Positions 8,695 to 18,024 of a stretch of DNA of 64,000 nt are shown in pieces. The translations under genes were made by a program, and so were the position numbers. This DNA is from CAZHNW01 sp942491575. GTDB lineage: Bacteria; Spirochaetota; UBA4802; UBA5550. A model generated the notes under the pieces. It had not been told where the DNA came from. It did not search any database and saw nothing but the letters and a program-made list of their open reading frames with translations. Location of the stretch: NCBI GenBank assembly GCA_942491575.1, contig CALOBT010000031.1, positions 62,001 to 126,000 on the forward strand, read 5' to 3'. Position 1 is the stretch's first letter. Every line of letters starts with the position of its first letter.

Positions 8695-9646
8695 TGAAAA
8701 CCTCTATGCAACGGCATCGATCCGTGCCCGTGAGGGAAAACTCCTCTCCGAGGAGAGGGTACGGCAGATATTGACTGCTGATTCACGTATGTCCCCGGAG
8801 GAAATTCTTCGGGGAACACTTTTTGGCGAGTATCTTGATCGTCAAGGTAACGCCGATCCAGCCATGCTTATCCCACATGTCCGGGATGACGTGTTCTCAT
8901 TCCTCCGCCGGCACGTGACTCCTCCGGGAGCGGTACGATTCCTGCTGCTCCCCTACGACTATCACAATTTGAAGGTGCTTCTGAAAAGGAAATTACTGGA
9001 CCTGCCGGCGGAGGACCTCCTTCTTCATTTTGGAAACATTGAAGCAGAAGAAATGACGGAAATGTTTCGTGAAGAGAACTTCTCTCTGCTTCCTGAAAAA
9101 ATGTCCGCGTGTCTCAATGAGGCAACCGCCGCCTGGATTGATCAAAAGGACCCGCGTCTCCTCGATACAATTTTAGACCGGCAGATGATGCTGCATCTCG
9201 TGGATGAGGCAGAGAAGATGGATTCCCTGTTCCTGACAGGATACTGCCGACTCCTTATCGACTGCTGTAATTTCAGGGTGCTCTCCAGGTGCGGCGGTAT
9301 AGAAAAGAAAGTCCTTGAAAACCATGTTCTTGTTCCTGGGGGTAATGTAGCCCTTAGGGAAATTATGGATGAGTCACCCGGATCGGTACTGGTCCGTCAT
9401 GGCTATATCTCAATTGCTGCAGCCTTTTCAGAAGAGGAAAAGGCATTTGCTGTTGAAGGCGCCTGCAGCAGGGAGCTTCGCCTTTATCTCGACGAGGCCC
9501 GGTTTGCCATCGGTGGTATTGAACCATCCATGGCCTTTGCTCTGACTGTCGAAGAGGACCTGCGAATTCTGGGAATCCTTCTTAGGGCCCGGGAAACAGG
9601 AATGGAAGAAGAGGTAGTGCGGAAACGCATACCCGGTTTTCACTGA
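8657..9646 (+). CDS. atpC: V/A-type ATPase subunit C (d), operon 1
   Basis: 329 aa; all-helical protein that couples the central shaft to the K ring. Family signs are an early YDYHNLKVLLKRKL and a late EEDLRILGILLRARETGM, the ends of the repeated three-helix domains. Start 8657 is inside the E gene; an in-frame ATG at 8675 is an alternative, and neither has a clear ribosome site, which fits translational coupling. Its paralogue in operon 2 (14759-15739) is much more divergent. Confidence 0.9.
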   Translation: MRNFVVMKQRHYSENLYATASIRAREGKLLSEERVRQILTADSRMSPEEILRGTLFGEYLDRQGNADPAMLIPHVRDDVFSFLRRHVTPPGAVRFLLLPYDYHNLKVLLKRKLLDLPAEDLLLHFGNIEAEEMTEMFREENFSLLPEKMSACLNEATAAWIDQKDPRLLDTILDRQMMLHLVDEAEKMDSLFLTGYCRLLIDCCNFRVLSRCGGIEKKVLENHVLVPGGNVALREIMDESPGSVLVRHGYISIAAAFSEEEKAFAVEGACSRELRLYLDEARFAIGGIEPSMAFALTVEEDLRILGILLRARETGMEEEVVRKRIPGFH

Positions 9647-9658
9647 TGAGGAGAAATA

Positions 9659-9994
9659 ATGAAAGAAAAAAGGGGTAACTTCGGTGTCATCGGACCCGGT
9701 TCAGAACTGATGCTCTTTCGTATGACGGGAGCCAGGGTCTGCATTACAGGTGATGTCAATGAAGCCCGTTCGGCCCTGGAAAGTTATATTGAAGATGGGG
9801 TCGTAATTATCCTTGTTTCCGATGACCTGTATCCGGCTATCTCGGATATTGTAAATATGCATCGCAGTGATTTTTTGCCTGTTATTGCGGTACTCCCCGG
9901 CATTGATGGAAAGAGCGAGAACAGTGACCGTCTCCTTTATGATTCGGTAAGAAAGGCCATAGGCTTTGATATCACGGAGATGATTCAACAGTGA
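9659..9994 (+). CDS. atpF: V/A-type ATPase central-shaft subunit F, operon 1
   Basis: 111 aa with a Rossmann-like fold pattern (GNFGVIGPGSELMLFRMTGA, then VVIILVSDDLYP, then FLPVIAVLPG) characteristic of subunit F (NtpG), which sits with D in the rotating shaft. AGGAG lies six bases before the ATG. Its TGA stop overlaps the GTG start of the A gene. Confidence 0.9.
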   Translation: MKEKRGNFGVIGPGSELMLFRMTGARVCITGDVNEARSALESYIEDGVVIILVSDDLYPAISDIVNMHRSDFLPVIAVLPGIDGKSENSDRLLYDSVRKAIGFDITEMIQQ

Positions 9995-11757
9995 ATACAG
10001 GGATAATTACAAAAGTTTCAGGCCCACTGGTCATGGCGGAGGGGATGAAGGGCGCCCGCATGTATGATGTAGTGCGGGTTGGTGAACAACGCCTTGTCGG
10101 TGAAATAATTGAACTTAAAGAAGATACCGCTTCTATTCAGGTTTACGAGGAGACTGCCGGGATCAGTACGCGTATGAAGGTGTACCGGACAGACCGTCCC
10201 CTTTCCGTAGAGCTTGGACCGGGACTGATAGGCTCGATTTTTGACGGGATCCAGCGGCCCCTTGACCGGATACGGGAAATATCCGGAGACTATATAGACC
10301 GCGGCATTGATGTTGAGTCGTTGAACCGCGAAATAAAGTGGCATTTTAATCCGGTACGCGGCGTGGGTGATACCGTGGAGAACGGAGATGTCCTGGGAAA
10401 CGTAAAGGAGACAACACTTGTGGAACACCATATCATGGTTCCACCGGGAATCAATGGTACTGTATTGCAAATCCGTGAAGGAGATTTTACAGTTGAGGAA
10501 ACTATCGCAGTTATTGAAGATAAAAATGAAAAGCATGAGGTGACACTGAAACAGATATGGCCAGTGCGGATTCCCCGGCCCATGGGAAGAAAACTTCCCC
10601 CTGAAAAAATGCTCGTTACAGGGCAGCGGGTTATCGATACCCTCTTTCCCGTAGCGAAGGGTGGCACCGCCTGTATCCCCGGTCCCTTCGGTTCCGGTAA
10701 AACAGTGGTGCAGCACCAGCTGGCAAAATGGGCAGATGCGGAAATCATCGTTTACGTGGGGTGCGGCGAACGGGGCAACGAAATGACGGATGTGCTTCAG
10801 GAATTTCCCGAGTTGAAGGACCCGCGAACCGGGGAGCCTTTGATGAAACGGACTGTACTGATTGCCAATACTTCCAATATGCCCGTCGCCGCCCGAGAGG
10901 CATCAGTTTATACCGGAATAACCATCGCGGAATATTTCCGTGATATGGGTTATGCCGTGGCCCTTATGGCGGATTCTACATCACGCTGGGCCGAGGCGAT
11001 GCGTGAGATCTCCGGTCGAATGGAGGAGATGCCCGGGGAAGAAGGTTATCCCGCCTATCTGTCATCGAAGGTTGCCGCATTCTATGAACGTGCCGGTCGT
11101 GCCAGGTGTATCGGCAGTGACAACCGTGAAGGAACCCTTTCGGTCATTGGCGCCGTCTCTCCCGCAGGTGGGGATCTTTCCGATCCTGTAGTGCAGGCGA
11201 CACTGCGGGTCGTGAAGGTTTTCTGGAGCCTTGAAGACAAGCTTGCCTTTCAGCGGCACTTCCCCGCCATCAGCTGGCTTCGCTCATATTCCCTCTATGA
11301 CCGTGACATGGATGAGTATCTCGGTGGGGAAGTCGATTTAAACTTCCCCAAATTGAAAAAGCGAGCCATGGCACTGCTAGAAAAAGAGGATGAGCTGCAG
11401 GAGATTGTCCGTCTTGTGGGCCTCGATGCCCTTTCCTCACCGGACCGTCTCATTATGAAAACCGCAAGGATTATCCGGCAGGACTACCTTCACCAGAACG
11501 CCTTCAATGATGATGACACCTATACCTCGATTCAGAAACAGTTTCTCATGCTTCGTATGATTTTACAGTATCATGACCGGCTGAAACAGGCCCTTGAGGA
11601 AGGGATTCAATTCTCTCAGCTGGAAAATCTGGAGGTGGATGAAATGATTGCCCGGGCGAAGTACCTTCCTGAAAAGGAAAGGGACTGCCTGGATGATATT
11701 GCGAAGAGGACTGATGCTGAAGTAGCTGCCCTGAAGGGGGAAAACAATGAAGCGTGA
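9991..11757 (+). CDS. atpA: V/A-type ATPase catalytic subunit A, operon 1
   Basis: 588 aa, normal family length. GTG start at 9991 overlaps the F stop (GTGA), suggesting coupled translation. The protein has an N-terminal beta barrel, the non-homologous insertion of V-type A subunits (about 110-190), the P-loop GPFGSGKT (231-238), the catalytic-Glu motif GERGNEMTDVL (Glu260) and MADSTSRWAEAMRE. It hydrolyses or makes ATP at three sites per A3B3 head. The end overlaps the B gene by 11 bases. Confidence 0.97.
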   Translation: MNTGIITKVSGPLVMAEGMKGARMYDVVRVGEQRLVGEIIELKEDTASIQVYEETAGISTRMKVYRTDRPLSVELGPGLIGSIFDGIQRPLDRIREISGDYIDRGIDVESLNREIKWHFNPVRGVGDTVENGDVLGNVKETTLVEHHIMVPPGINGTVLQIREGDFTVEETIAVIEDKNEKHEVTLKQIWPVRIPRPMGRKLPPEKMLVTGQRVIDTLFPVAKGGTACIPGPFGSGKTVVQHQLAKWADAEIIVYVGCGERGNEMTDVLQEFPELKDPRTGEPLMKRTVLIANTSNMPVAAREASVYTGITIAEYFRDMGYAVALMADSTSRWAEAMREISGRMEEMPGEEGYPAYLSSKVAAFYERAGRARCIGSDNREGTLSVIGAVSPAGGDLSDPVVQATLRVVKVFWSLEDKLAFQRHFPAISWLRSYSLYDRDMDEYLGGEVDLNFPKLKKRAMALLEKEDELQEIVRLVGLDALSSPDRLIMKTARIIRQDYLHQNAFNDDDTYTSIQKQFLMLRMILQYHDRLKQALEEGIQFSQLENLEVDEMIARAKYLPEKERDCLDDIAKRTDAEVAALKGENNEA

Positions 11758-13117
11758 GTACCGCACAATACAGAGCATTATGGGGCCCCTGATACTGGTT
11801 GATGATGTGCGGCGCGTCGCCTACGAAGAACTTGTAGACATTCGTCTTCCTTCAGGTGAACGGCGCAGGGGCAGGGTGATAGAGCTTGAACATGATACTG
11901 CACTGGTGCAGGTTTTCGAAGGGACCAGCGGTATTGATGTTCCTGAGACCTCAATCAGCTTCGCAGGGCATGGGGTTGAGCTGGCGGTATCAAAGGATAT
12001 GACGGGGCGGGTCTTCAACGGTCTTGGGCGTCCAATAGATGATGCCCCGCCGGTACTGCCGGAGAAGTTGATGGATATTAACGGTGCCCCGATAAATCCC
12101 TTTGCCAGGGATTATCCAAATGAGTTTATTCAGACTGGAATATCATCAATCGACGGCCTCAATCCCCTTGTGCGGGGACAGAAGCTGCCGATTTTTTCCG
12201 GGAGCGGCCTTCCTCATAACAGGGTGGCGGCACAGATCGCCCGCCAGGCAACGGTTCTCTCCGGGGCGGAAGATTTTGCCGTTGTCTTCGGTGCCATGGG
12301 TATCACATTTGAAGAGGCTGAATTTTTCGTCAGGGAATTCTCGAAATCGGGGGCACTTGAACGGTCCGTACTCTTTCTTAACCTTGCGGATGACCCGGCA
12401 ATTGAACGTATTGCCACACCGCGGGTTGCCCTCACCGCAGCGGAATACCTTGCCTTCGAGCAGGATATGCATGTTCTGGTGATTCTGACTGACCTGACTA
12501 ATTACTGTGAATCCCTGCGGGAAATCGCAGCGGCACGAAAGGAGGTCCCGGGACGGCGGGGTTATCCCGGGTATCTCTATACGGACCTTTCCACAATCTA
12601 TGAAAGGGCCTGCCGCATCAAGGACCGGAAGGGTTCCATTACAATGATTCCGATACTGACCATGCCGGAGGATGACAAGACCCATCCCATTCCCGACCTG
12701 ACCGGTTATATTACGGAGGGGCAGATAATTCTTTCCCGTTCCCTCTACCGGAGCAATATCGATCCTCCCGTAGATGTTCTGCCGTCCCTTTCCCGTTTGA
12801 AGGATAAGGGGATCGGAAAGGATAAAACACGGGAGGACCATGCGGACCTTTCAAATCAGCTTTTTGCCGCCTATGCCCGTGGAAAGGAGATGCAGGAACT
12901 GGCAGTGATCCTGGGTGAGTCAGCCCTTTCGGAACTGGACCGGATCTATTTTGCCTTTGCCGATGAATTTGAATCCCGCTACGTGTCGCAGGAATATGAA
13001 GAAAACCGGACCATAGAAGAGACCCTTGATCTGGGGTGGGAACTATTAAAGGTGTTCCCGCGTGTCGAGTTGAAACGTATCGGCGTTGATCTCATCGATC
13101 GGTACCTGGGGGTATGA
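11747..13117 (+). CDS. atpB: V/A-type ATPase regulatory subunit B, operon 1
   Basis: 456 aa. It has the B-subunit form of the nucleotide fold, with SGSGLPHNRVAAQIARQ in place of a P-loop, plus the conserved GRRGYPGYLYTDLSTIYERA and ENRTIEETLDLGWELL near the C-terminus. It alternates with A in the hexameric head and binds nucleotide without hydrolysing it. It overlaps A upstream (11 bases) and D downstream (ATGA). Confidence 0.97.
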   Translation: MKREYRTIQSIMGPLILVDDVRRVAYEELVDIRLPSGERRRGRVIELEHDTALVQVFEGTSGIDVPETSISFAGHGVELAVSKDMTGRVFNGLGRPIDDAPPVLPEKLMDINGAPINPFARDYPNEFIQTGISSIDGLNPLVRGQKLPIFSGSGLPHNRVAAQIARQATVLSGAEDFAVVFGAMGITFEEAEFFVREFSKSGALERSVLFLNLADDPAIERIATPRVALTAAEYLAFEQDMHVLVILTDLTNYCESLREIAAARKEVPGRRGYPGYLYTDLSTIYERACRIKDRKGSITMIPILTMPEDDKTHPIPDLTGYITEGQIILSRSLYRSNIDPPVDVLPSLSRLKDKGIGKDKTREDHADLSNQLFAAYARGKEMQELAVILGESALSELDRIYFAFADEFESRYVSQEYEENRTIEETLDLGWELLKVFPRVELKRIGVDLIDRYLGV

Positions 13118-13779
13118 TGCTGGATGTCAGTCCAACAAGAATGGAGCTATTGAAGCTGAAACGTAAGCTGGTTATCGCCAGGCGGGGGCATAAGCTTCTG
13201 AAGGACAAACTGGATGAACTTGTAAGAATTGTTCTGGAAATTTTGAATGAGGTTTTTCAGCGGCGCAGGGACCTGAATATCTTGATTGTTTCAATACGTC
13301 AGGAAATGACCGTTGCTGAATTTGCGACAGTACCGAAGGCTGTTGAAGGGGCCCTTATGGCCTCTCAGGGTGATTCTGTGATTGCAGTAAAGAGTGAACA
13401 GGTTCTGAATTTAAAGGTACCAGTTTTCAAAATGGAGGGGAACAGGGCCCCGCCTGTATACGGTTTTATTCAGACAGGCGCAGGCCTGGACAATGCGGTT
13501 GAAAAATTTTATCCCTTGCGGGAGGCCCTGCTGCGTGTAGTTGCACTTGAGCGGAAGGTGGCGGTGCTCTCCGCAGAAATAGAAGGAACACGAAGACGGG
13601 TTAATGCCCTAGAATATATTCTCATTCCGGACATTGAGGAAACAATCAGGGCAATCAGTATGAAACTGGAGGAACAGGAAAGGAATACACAGACACAGAT
13701 TATGCGGGTCAAGGATATGGTTCGTGCACCGAAATCCCAGACCTCGGCGTATCCGGGAACTGTTAAGTATCCCGTATAA
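13114..13779 (+). CDS. atpD: V/A-type ATPase central-shaft subunit D, operon 1
   Basis: 221 aa. It begins with the family signature SPTRMELLKLKRKLVIARRGHKLLKDK and ends in a second long helix (RRVNALEYILIPDIEETI), giving the antiparallel coiled coil that turns inside A3B3. The ATG at 13114 overlaps the B stop. It is the last gene of operon 1. Confidence 0.95.
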   Translation: MMLDVSPTRMELLKLKRKLVIARRGHKLLKDKLDELVRIVLEILNEVFQRRRDLNILIVSIRQEMTVAEFATVPKAVEGALMASQGDSVIAVKSEQVLNLKVPVFKMEGNRAPPVYGFIQTGAGLDNAVEKFYPLREALLRVVALERKVAVLSAEIEGTRRRVNALEYILIPDIEETIRAISMKLEEQERNTQTQIMRVKDMVRAPKSQTSAYPGTVKYPV

Positions 13780-13804
13780 CGTGAAAAATAATCTGTTATA
13801 TTTT

Positions 13805-13833
13805 TTGATAATTCCCGTTTCTTTTTGTATTAA
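13805..13833 (+). promoter_or_regulatory. Sigma-70-type promoter before the RsbR-like gene
   Basis: TTGATA (13805-13810), a 17-base spacer and TATTAA (13828-13833). It lies between the end of operon 1 and the RsbR N-terminal-like gene, so operon 2 may be transcribed from here rather than only by read-through. Confidence 0.5.
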
Positions 13834-13872
13834 TTAAGTACCAGCAATTTCAACCTTATAAGGAGGTTCCCT

Positions 13873-14394
13873 ATGTTGCATCTTATTTCTGACAAACTGG
13901 TAGAACTGGTTGAGGAGCATGCTGACGTTATCCTCAAACGATGGACCAAGGGTCTTCTGGGTGATCCTACGACCTCATCATTCACAGAGAGGCATATCGG
14001 GGCAGTTGAAAAGAAAGCTCGACAGGTTCTGAAAAACCTTGGTCAGTGGGTCAGTTATGATACCACAAAGGAAGACATCGGCCGCCGATATGCCGATGAA
14101 GGAAAGGCTCTCTTCGATATGGGGGTACCTCTCTGTGAGGTCCACCGTTCACTTGTGGTTTTGCGCAGAACCCTCTGGGTTTTTGTGGTGCACGAAAGTG
14201 CCTTTGACTCTGCATTTCAGCTGCATCAAATGAGGGAGTTGAACGACAGGGTTATTCTGTTCTTTGACCGTGCGGAGTATTATACGATTCGTGGATACAC
14301 GGAAGCTATGCACCAGAAGACAAAAGAGGTTACCGGGTGTAAGTCTGATGACCTTGAGTCAGTTTTTTTTGATAAGTCCTTTTACAATAAATAA
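13873..14394 (+). CDS. RsbR N-terminal-like sensor protein
   Basis: 173 aa, all-helical, resembling the N-terminal sensor domain of RsbR-type stressosome proteins (RsbRD_N; ILKRWTKGLLGDP near the start, YADEGKALFDMGVPLCEVHRSL in the middle). Predicted globin-like fold. No STAS domain follows, so it is a stand-alone sensor domain of unknown partner. AAGGAGG lies six bases before the ATG. It lies between the two ATPase operons with its own promoter and 34 bases before operon 2 proper, hinting at a role in regulating the ATPases. That role is inference. Confidence 0.7.
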   Translation: MLHLISDKLVELVEEHADVILKRWTKGLLGDPTTSSFTERHIGAVEKKARQVLKNLGQWVSYDTTKEDIGRRYADEGKALFDMGVPLCEVHRSLVVLRRTLWVFVVHESAFDSAFQLHQMRELNDRVILFFDRAEYYTIRGYTEAMHQKTKEVTGCKSDDLESVFFDKSFYNK

Positions 14395-14431
14395 CAGGTG
14401 AGGTCCGGACTGCCGGCCTCTTCTGGAATTG

Positions 14432-14746
14432 ATGATGCTTCGGGAACTTGAAAATATTATAGACCATGAAAGACGTGTTTTAGATGAAATTGAGGAAGCA
14501 CGGCGCCAGTCGCTTCTTGAGCAGGAAAAACTGCGTGAAACTCTTGAAACAAAAATTCGAGAGGAAGAGGAAGGCATTGAAGAGGAAGTTAAAGGCCATC
14601 TCCGTGAGGAGATGGTCCGGCTACAGTCAGAAAAAAACGATGCAATTAAAATAATTCAGAAGAGTGCAGAGGAATTGCTGTCAGATAAAACTCTGCAGGG
14701 AAAAATGGTGAAGCGCATGACGGAACTACTGCTGAACAGCAGCTAA
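14432..14746 (+). CDS. V/A-type ATPase peripheral-stalk subunit G (H), operon 2
   Basis: 104 aa coiled coil (ENIIDHERRVLDEIEEARRQ onward, highly charged), equivalent to the first gene of operon 1. Start is uncertain: TTG 14429, ATG 14432 and ATG 14435 are in frame, with only GGA upstream. It pairs with subunit E of operon 2. The call depends on composition, length and operon position. Confidence 0.75.
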   Translation: MMLRELENIIDHERRVLDEIEEARRQSLLEQEKLRETLETKIREEEEGIEEEVKGHLREEMVRLQSEKNDAIKIIQKSAEELLSDKTLQGKMVKRMTELLLNSS

Positions 14747-14758
14747 AGGGATGTGATA

Positions 14759-15739
14759 ATGCGAGGAGCGGTCGATAGAGGATTTATACATGCCCGTATT
14801 TACGGACAATTCGGAAGACTCCTGAAAAGAAATGATTACGAATTGCTTGCGCGCCGGCAGTCCCCCGGAGAGGGACGTGCCGGTGTTTTTTTTAAGGATA
14901 CGGCAAATATATCAGCCGCTACCAGGGAAGCAATTTTTAAAAGTGAAATCGCCGCTGTTCAGTCAATTCTTCAGAAAAACAAACGATACCGAAAACTTCT
15001 TCAGCTTTTTCTTCAGCTCTATGAAATAGAAAATTTGAAAAGTGCCGCAACCCGCTGTTTTTCACCCTCGATTGAGGAAACTTTCTGGTATGACATTTCA
15101 TCAATGAGGCATTTTGACAGGGACCTGTTGGAGAAAAACCTCTCTCCTGAGGAACTTTACAGTATTATTTCAGATAGCCATCTTAAAAAATTATGGAGGA
15201 AAGCTCCACCGGAAGACTTTCCTGAATGGGAGCGTTCCCTTGAAGAGCTTCAGGACAAGGTTCTCAGGGAAGGAAGTGAAAAATTTTTCGGAAAAAGAAT
15301 CATTCCCGAAGGAAAAGGAATTTCAGTATTTTCTGCACTTTCCATGAGCATGAAAAGGTTAACCGGTGATTTTCTCAATGAATACTGCGAGAGGGCAGGG
15401 GATGTTTCCGGTGAAAGCATTTTGCCGAAGGCTGCATCTCCCTGGTATCGGGTTCGTACTGGATGGACACAGTATCTGGAGGAAACCCTGAAGAAAAATT
15501 TTCCTTTCCGTGGAATCATGAATGAAGAGGAAATAATAAAAATAGAAATTTTTTTTCACACCGCCATCTGGTCTTATGCAAGGAAAAACATTTTTTTAAA
15601 TTTTCACAGTATGGAGACTGCAACCTCCTATCTGATACTCCGGATTTACCAGATAAAAAACTATTTTGCTGTTGCCGAGGGCCTGCGTCTCGGGAGAAAA
15701 CCGGCTAAAATTATGGATTATATTATATACGGTAAGTAA
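14759..15739 (+). CDS. atpC: V/A-type ATPase subunit C (d)-like, operon 2
   Basis: 326 aa, helical, strongly charged and poorly conserved. Recognisable parts are YEIENLKSAATRCF and the C-terminal IEIFFHTAIWSYARKNIFL...EGLRLGRKPAKI. Its position between G and I supports the call. ATG 14759 has AAAGGG eight bases upstream; a GTG at 14753 is also in frame. The stop overlaps the start of the I gene (TAATG). It should link shaft and rotor ring, adapted to the smaller two-helix K subunits of this operon. Confidence 0.78.
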   Translation: MRGAVDRGFIHARIYGQFGRLLKRNDYELLARRQSPGEGRAGVFFKDTANISAATREAIFKSEIAAVQSILQKNKRYRKLLQLFLQLYEIENLKSAATRCFSPSIEETFWYDISSMRHFDRDLLEKNLSPEELYSIISDSHLKKLWRKAPPEDFPEWERSLEELQDKVLREGSEKFFGKRIIPEGKGISVFSALSMSMKRLTGDFLNEYCERAGDVSGESILPKAASPWYRVRTGWTQYLEETLKKNFPFRGIMNEEEIIKIEIFFHTAIWSYARKNIFLNFHSMETATSYLILRIYQIKNYFAVAEGLRLGRKPAKIMDYIIYGK

Positions 15740-17706
15740 TGTTTCGAACCAGCGACATACGGCGTTTCATCTCTTTTGTTCCGGAAAACAGGGCACAACA
15801 GTTTCTGGAAAGCCTTGGCAGGCGCGGACTGGTTCAGTTCGATTATCCTGAACAGTTTGAAAGGGAAGGGATTGAGTCACGTGGGGGAAGTATATCTTTG
15901 AAAGACCTCTGCAGCATCAGGGAAAAGGCCACTCTTCTTCTGGATGAAATCTACGAGGGAGAAGGGAATGGAAAAAGGAAAATTATTTCTCCCCCAGACT
16001 ATCTCTTCGATTCAAAGAAAGATCTCAAGTGGCTTGCTTATATTGAACGAAAGAAAAGCCAGTATCACAGGGTTTTTGATATTATCAGATCACATATTGA
16101 AAGAGTAATTGAAGAAGAAGATGAGTGCAGAAAGTTATTTCTGATAACGGGTGACATGACTGGCACCACGAAAAACATTTTGCTCACACTGCTTTACGGT
16201 TCTTTGCCTGGAGGGGCTTTATCGGAAATGGCTTCCCGTAAAAATGTTTTTTCCGTTTCAACTGCGGATCGGATACTCCTGCTGTTGCCTCAAAATAAAC
16301 TCGATTCCATCCTGGCTGATCTGGAGCGGGGGGGCTTTATAAACCTCACGTCTTACATGCAGGATATTATTCAACGTGACGGTCCCGGCGCCGAACTGAA
16401 AAGGCTTCACCGGCGGGGTGAAGAACTGCAAAGGCGTCTTGATGCCATTGATAAAGCCTATAGCGATCTCTCCCGATCATGGCTCGGAAGGTTGACGGCA
16501 ATGCTGAGGTCGGCGGATATTTTTTACGATGTTGCCGAGGCGGCGCAAAAATCCCTGCCAGGAAAAGTGCTGACCCTTTTTGCCGGTTGGATTCCTCTTC
16601 GGGATAAAATAATTTTTCAGGAGCTCCTCGGGGAAGTTTGCGGTGACTCTCACTTCCTCCATATATATTCCCGCAGGGAGATGCGTCCCTGGCGGGGAAA
16701 AATACCGGTCCTGCTGAAAAACACTTCCACCCTTCGCCCCTTTGAGACTCTGGTGACTGTGATGGGATTTCCCGCCAGCGGGGAAGTTGATCCCACACCC
16801 CTGGCGGCGGCCGCCTATATGATTATGTTCGGTGTCATGTTTGGAGACGTTGGACAGGGCCTGGTCCTTTCTCTGACGGGGTTTATTATCTGGCGACTGA
16901 CTATGGGAGAGAAAAGCGTCATTGGTGATATAGGAGCTATTATGATCTTCTGCGGATTCACTGCTGCCTTTTTCGGTCTCCTCTACGGTTCTGTTTTCAG
17001 CAACGAACATCTCATCACACCTCTCCTTTTTAATCCGATGCACAGCATGGGGACCCTCTTCTTCGGTGCCATAGGAATGGGGGCAGTGCTTATTGTAATC
17101 GGAATGCTTTTCGGCATTATCAATCGTCTCATTGAGGGAAATGTACTCGATGCCCTTTTTCATTTCAAGGGCCTGGCTGGATTGCTGCTCTATATTGTTT
17201 TTGTCTATAGTGCAGCGGGACTCATTTTTGATTTCGCAATTCATTCAACAGCTGCAGCAGCTGTTGTGATTGCGGCCCTGGCAATGGTTTTATTTCGCCC
17301 GCTGTTTTTTAAATTTATTCCCGGTCATGAGGACCCCCTTGAAAACGGGGTATTCGCCTGGGTTGTGGAGCTGATAGTCGAATTAATCGAAACAGCGTCA
17401 TCTTTCGTGGGTAATACAATCTCCTTTATTCGAGCCGGGGCCTTTGCACTGAGTCATGCGGGACTTTCCGTTGCGATCTACACTCTGGGGGATATTGTGG
17501 GGGGTGGTTTTTCTGCTATTGCCGTTATTGTCATCGGAAATATATTTATTATTCTCCTTGAGGGGCTGGTGTGCAGTATCCAGGCCATGCGTCTTGAGTA
17601 TTATGAATTTTTCAGCAGATTTTATTCTGGGAAGGGAGAGCCCTTCGTTCCCTTCACAATACAACAATTTAAGGGGGAAGAAAGATCATGGGCCGTATCA
17701 GGATAA
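15739..17706 (+). CDS. ntpI: V/A-type ATPase subunit I (a), operon 2
   Basis: 655 aa: N-terminal soluble arm (1-330), then about eight membrane helices starting after GEVDPTPLAAAAYMIMFGVMFGD. The stator arginine is in GNTISFIRAGAFALSHAGLS (Arg565), a context more like archaeal A-type and Thermus I subunits than that of operon 1. The start overlaps the C stop and the end overlaps the K gene by 19 bases. The difference from operon 1 around the arginine matches the difference between the two K subunits. Confidence 0.95.
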   Translation: MFRTSDIRRFISFVPENRAQQFLESLGRRGLVQFDYPEQFEREGIESRGGSISLKDLCSIREKATLLLDEIYEGEGNGKRKIISPPDYLFDSKKDLKWLAYIERKKSQYHRVFDIIRSHIERVIEEEDECRKLFLITGDMTGTTKNILLTLLYGSLPGGALSEMASRKNVFSVSTADRILLLLPQNKLDSILADLERGGFINLTSYMQDIIQRDGPGAELKRLHRRGEELQRRLDAIDKAYSDLSRSWLGRLTAMLRSADIFYDVAEAAQKSLPGKVLTLFAGWIPLRDKIIFQELLGEVCGDSHFLHIYSRREMRPWRGKIPVLLKNTSTLRPFETLVTVMGFPASGEVDPTPLAAAAYMIMFGVMFGDVGQGLVLSLTGFIIWRLTMGEKSVIGDIGAIMIFCGFTAAFFGLLYGSVFSNEHLITPLLFNPMHSMGTLFFGAIGMGAVLIVIGMLFGIINRLIEGNVLDALFHFKGLAGLLLYIVFVYSAAGLIFDFAIHSTAAAAVVIAALAMVLFRPLFFKFIPGHEDPLENGVFAWVVELIVELIETASSFVGNTISFIRAGAFALSHAGLSVAIYTLGDIVGGGFSAIAVIVIGNIFIILLEGLVCSIQAMRLEYYEFFSRFYSGKGEPFVPFTIQQFKGEERSWAVSG

Positions 17707-18020
17707 TCAGAAAAGTATTCATCCGGCTGGTGCTTGTTATGCTGGGAGTGGTGCTCCCTGCCTTGAATCTCATCGCGGAGGAAACGGCAGCGGGGGCGGT
17801 AAAAGAAGCCAATCCGCTGCTCGCGGCAGCTGCCGTAGCGGCAGTAGGCCTTTCATGTATTACCAGTGCCTACGCCCTGGGGAAAATCGGCTCCGCAGCC
17901 ATGGGGGCCATGACGGAAAAACCTGAAGTGGGTGGGCGCGCCCTGGTTTTTCTTGGTATGGCGGAAGGTATTGCCATCTACGGTCTCATCGTAGCCATAA
18001 TGATTCTTAACAAGATGTGA
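17688..18020 (+). CDS. ntpK: V/A-type ATPase proteolipid K, two-helix, operon 2
   Basis: 110 aa. Residues 1-35 are a basic start plus a hydrophobic segment that looks like a signal peptide or extra helix. The remaining 75 residues are one c-type hairpin, with GLSCITSAYALGKIGSAAMGAM in the first helix and loop and FLGMAEGIAIYGLIVAIMIL in the second, carrying Glu93. The TQ pair and other sodium ligands of the operon 1 K are absent, so a proton site is more likely (inference). A ring of single hairpins has one carboxylate per two helices, giving more ions per turn. GGGG and GAAAG precede the ATG. Confidence 0.92.
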   Translation: MGRIRIIRKVFIRLVLVMLGVVLPALNLIAEETAAGAVKEANPLLAAAAVAAVGLSCITSAYALGKIGSAAMGAMTEKPEVGGRALVFLGMAEGIAIYGLIVAIMILNKM

Positions 18021-18024
18021 TGCC

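Noticed and set aside
10018..10716. 232-codon minus frame opposite subunit A
   Set aside because: Antisense shadow of a conserved gene; the product is Cys/His-rich and has no domain.
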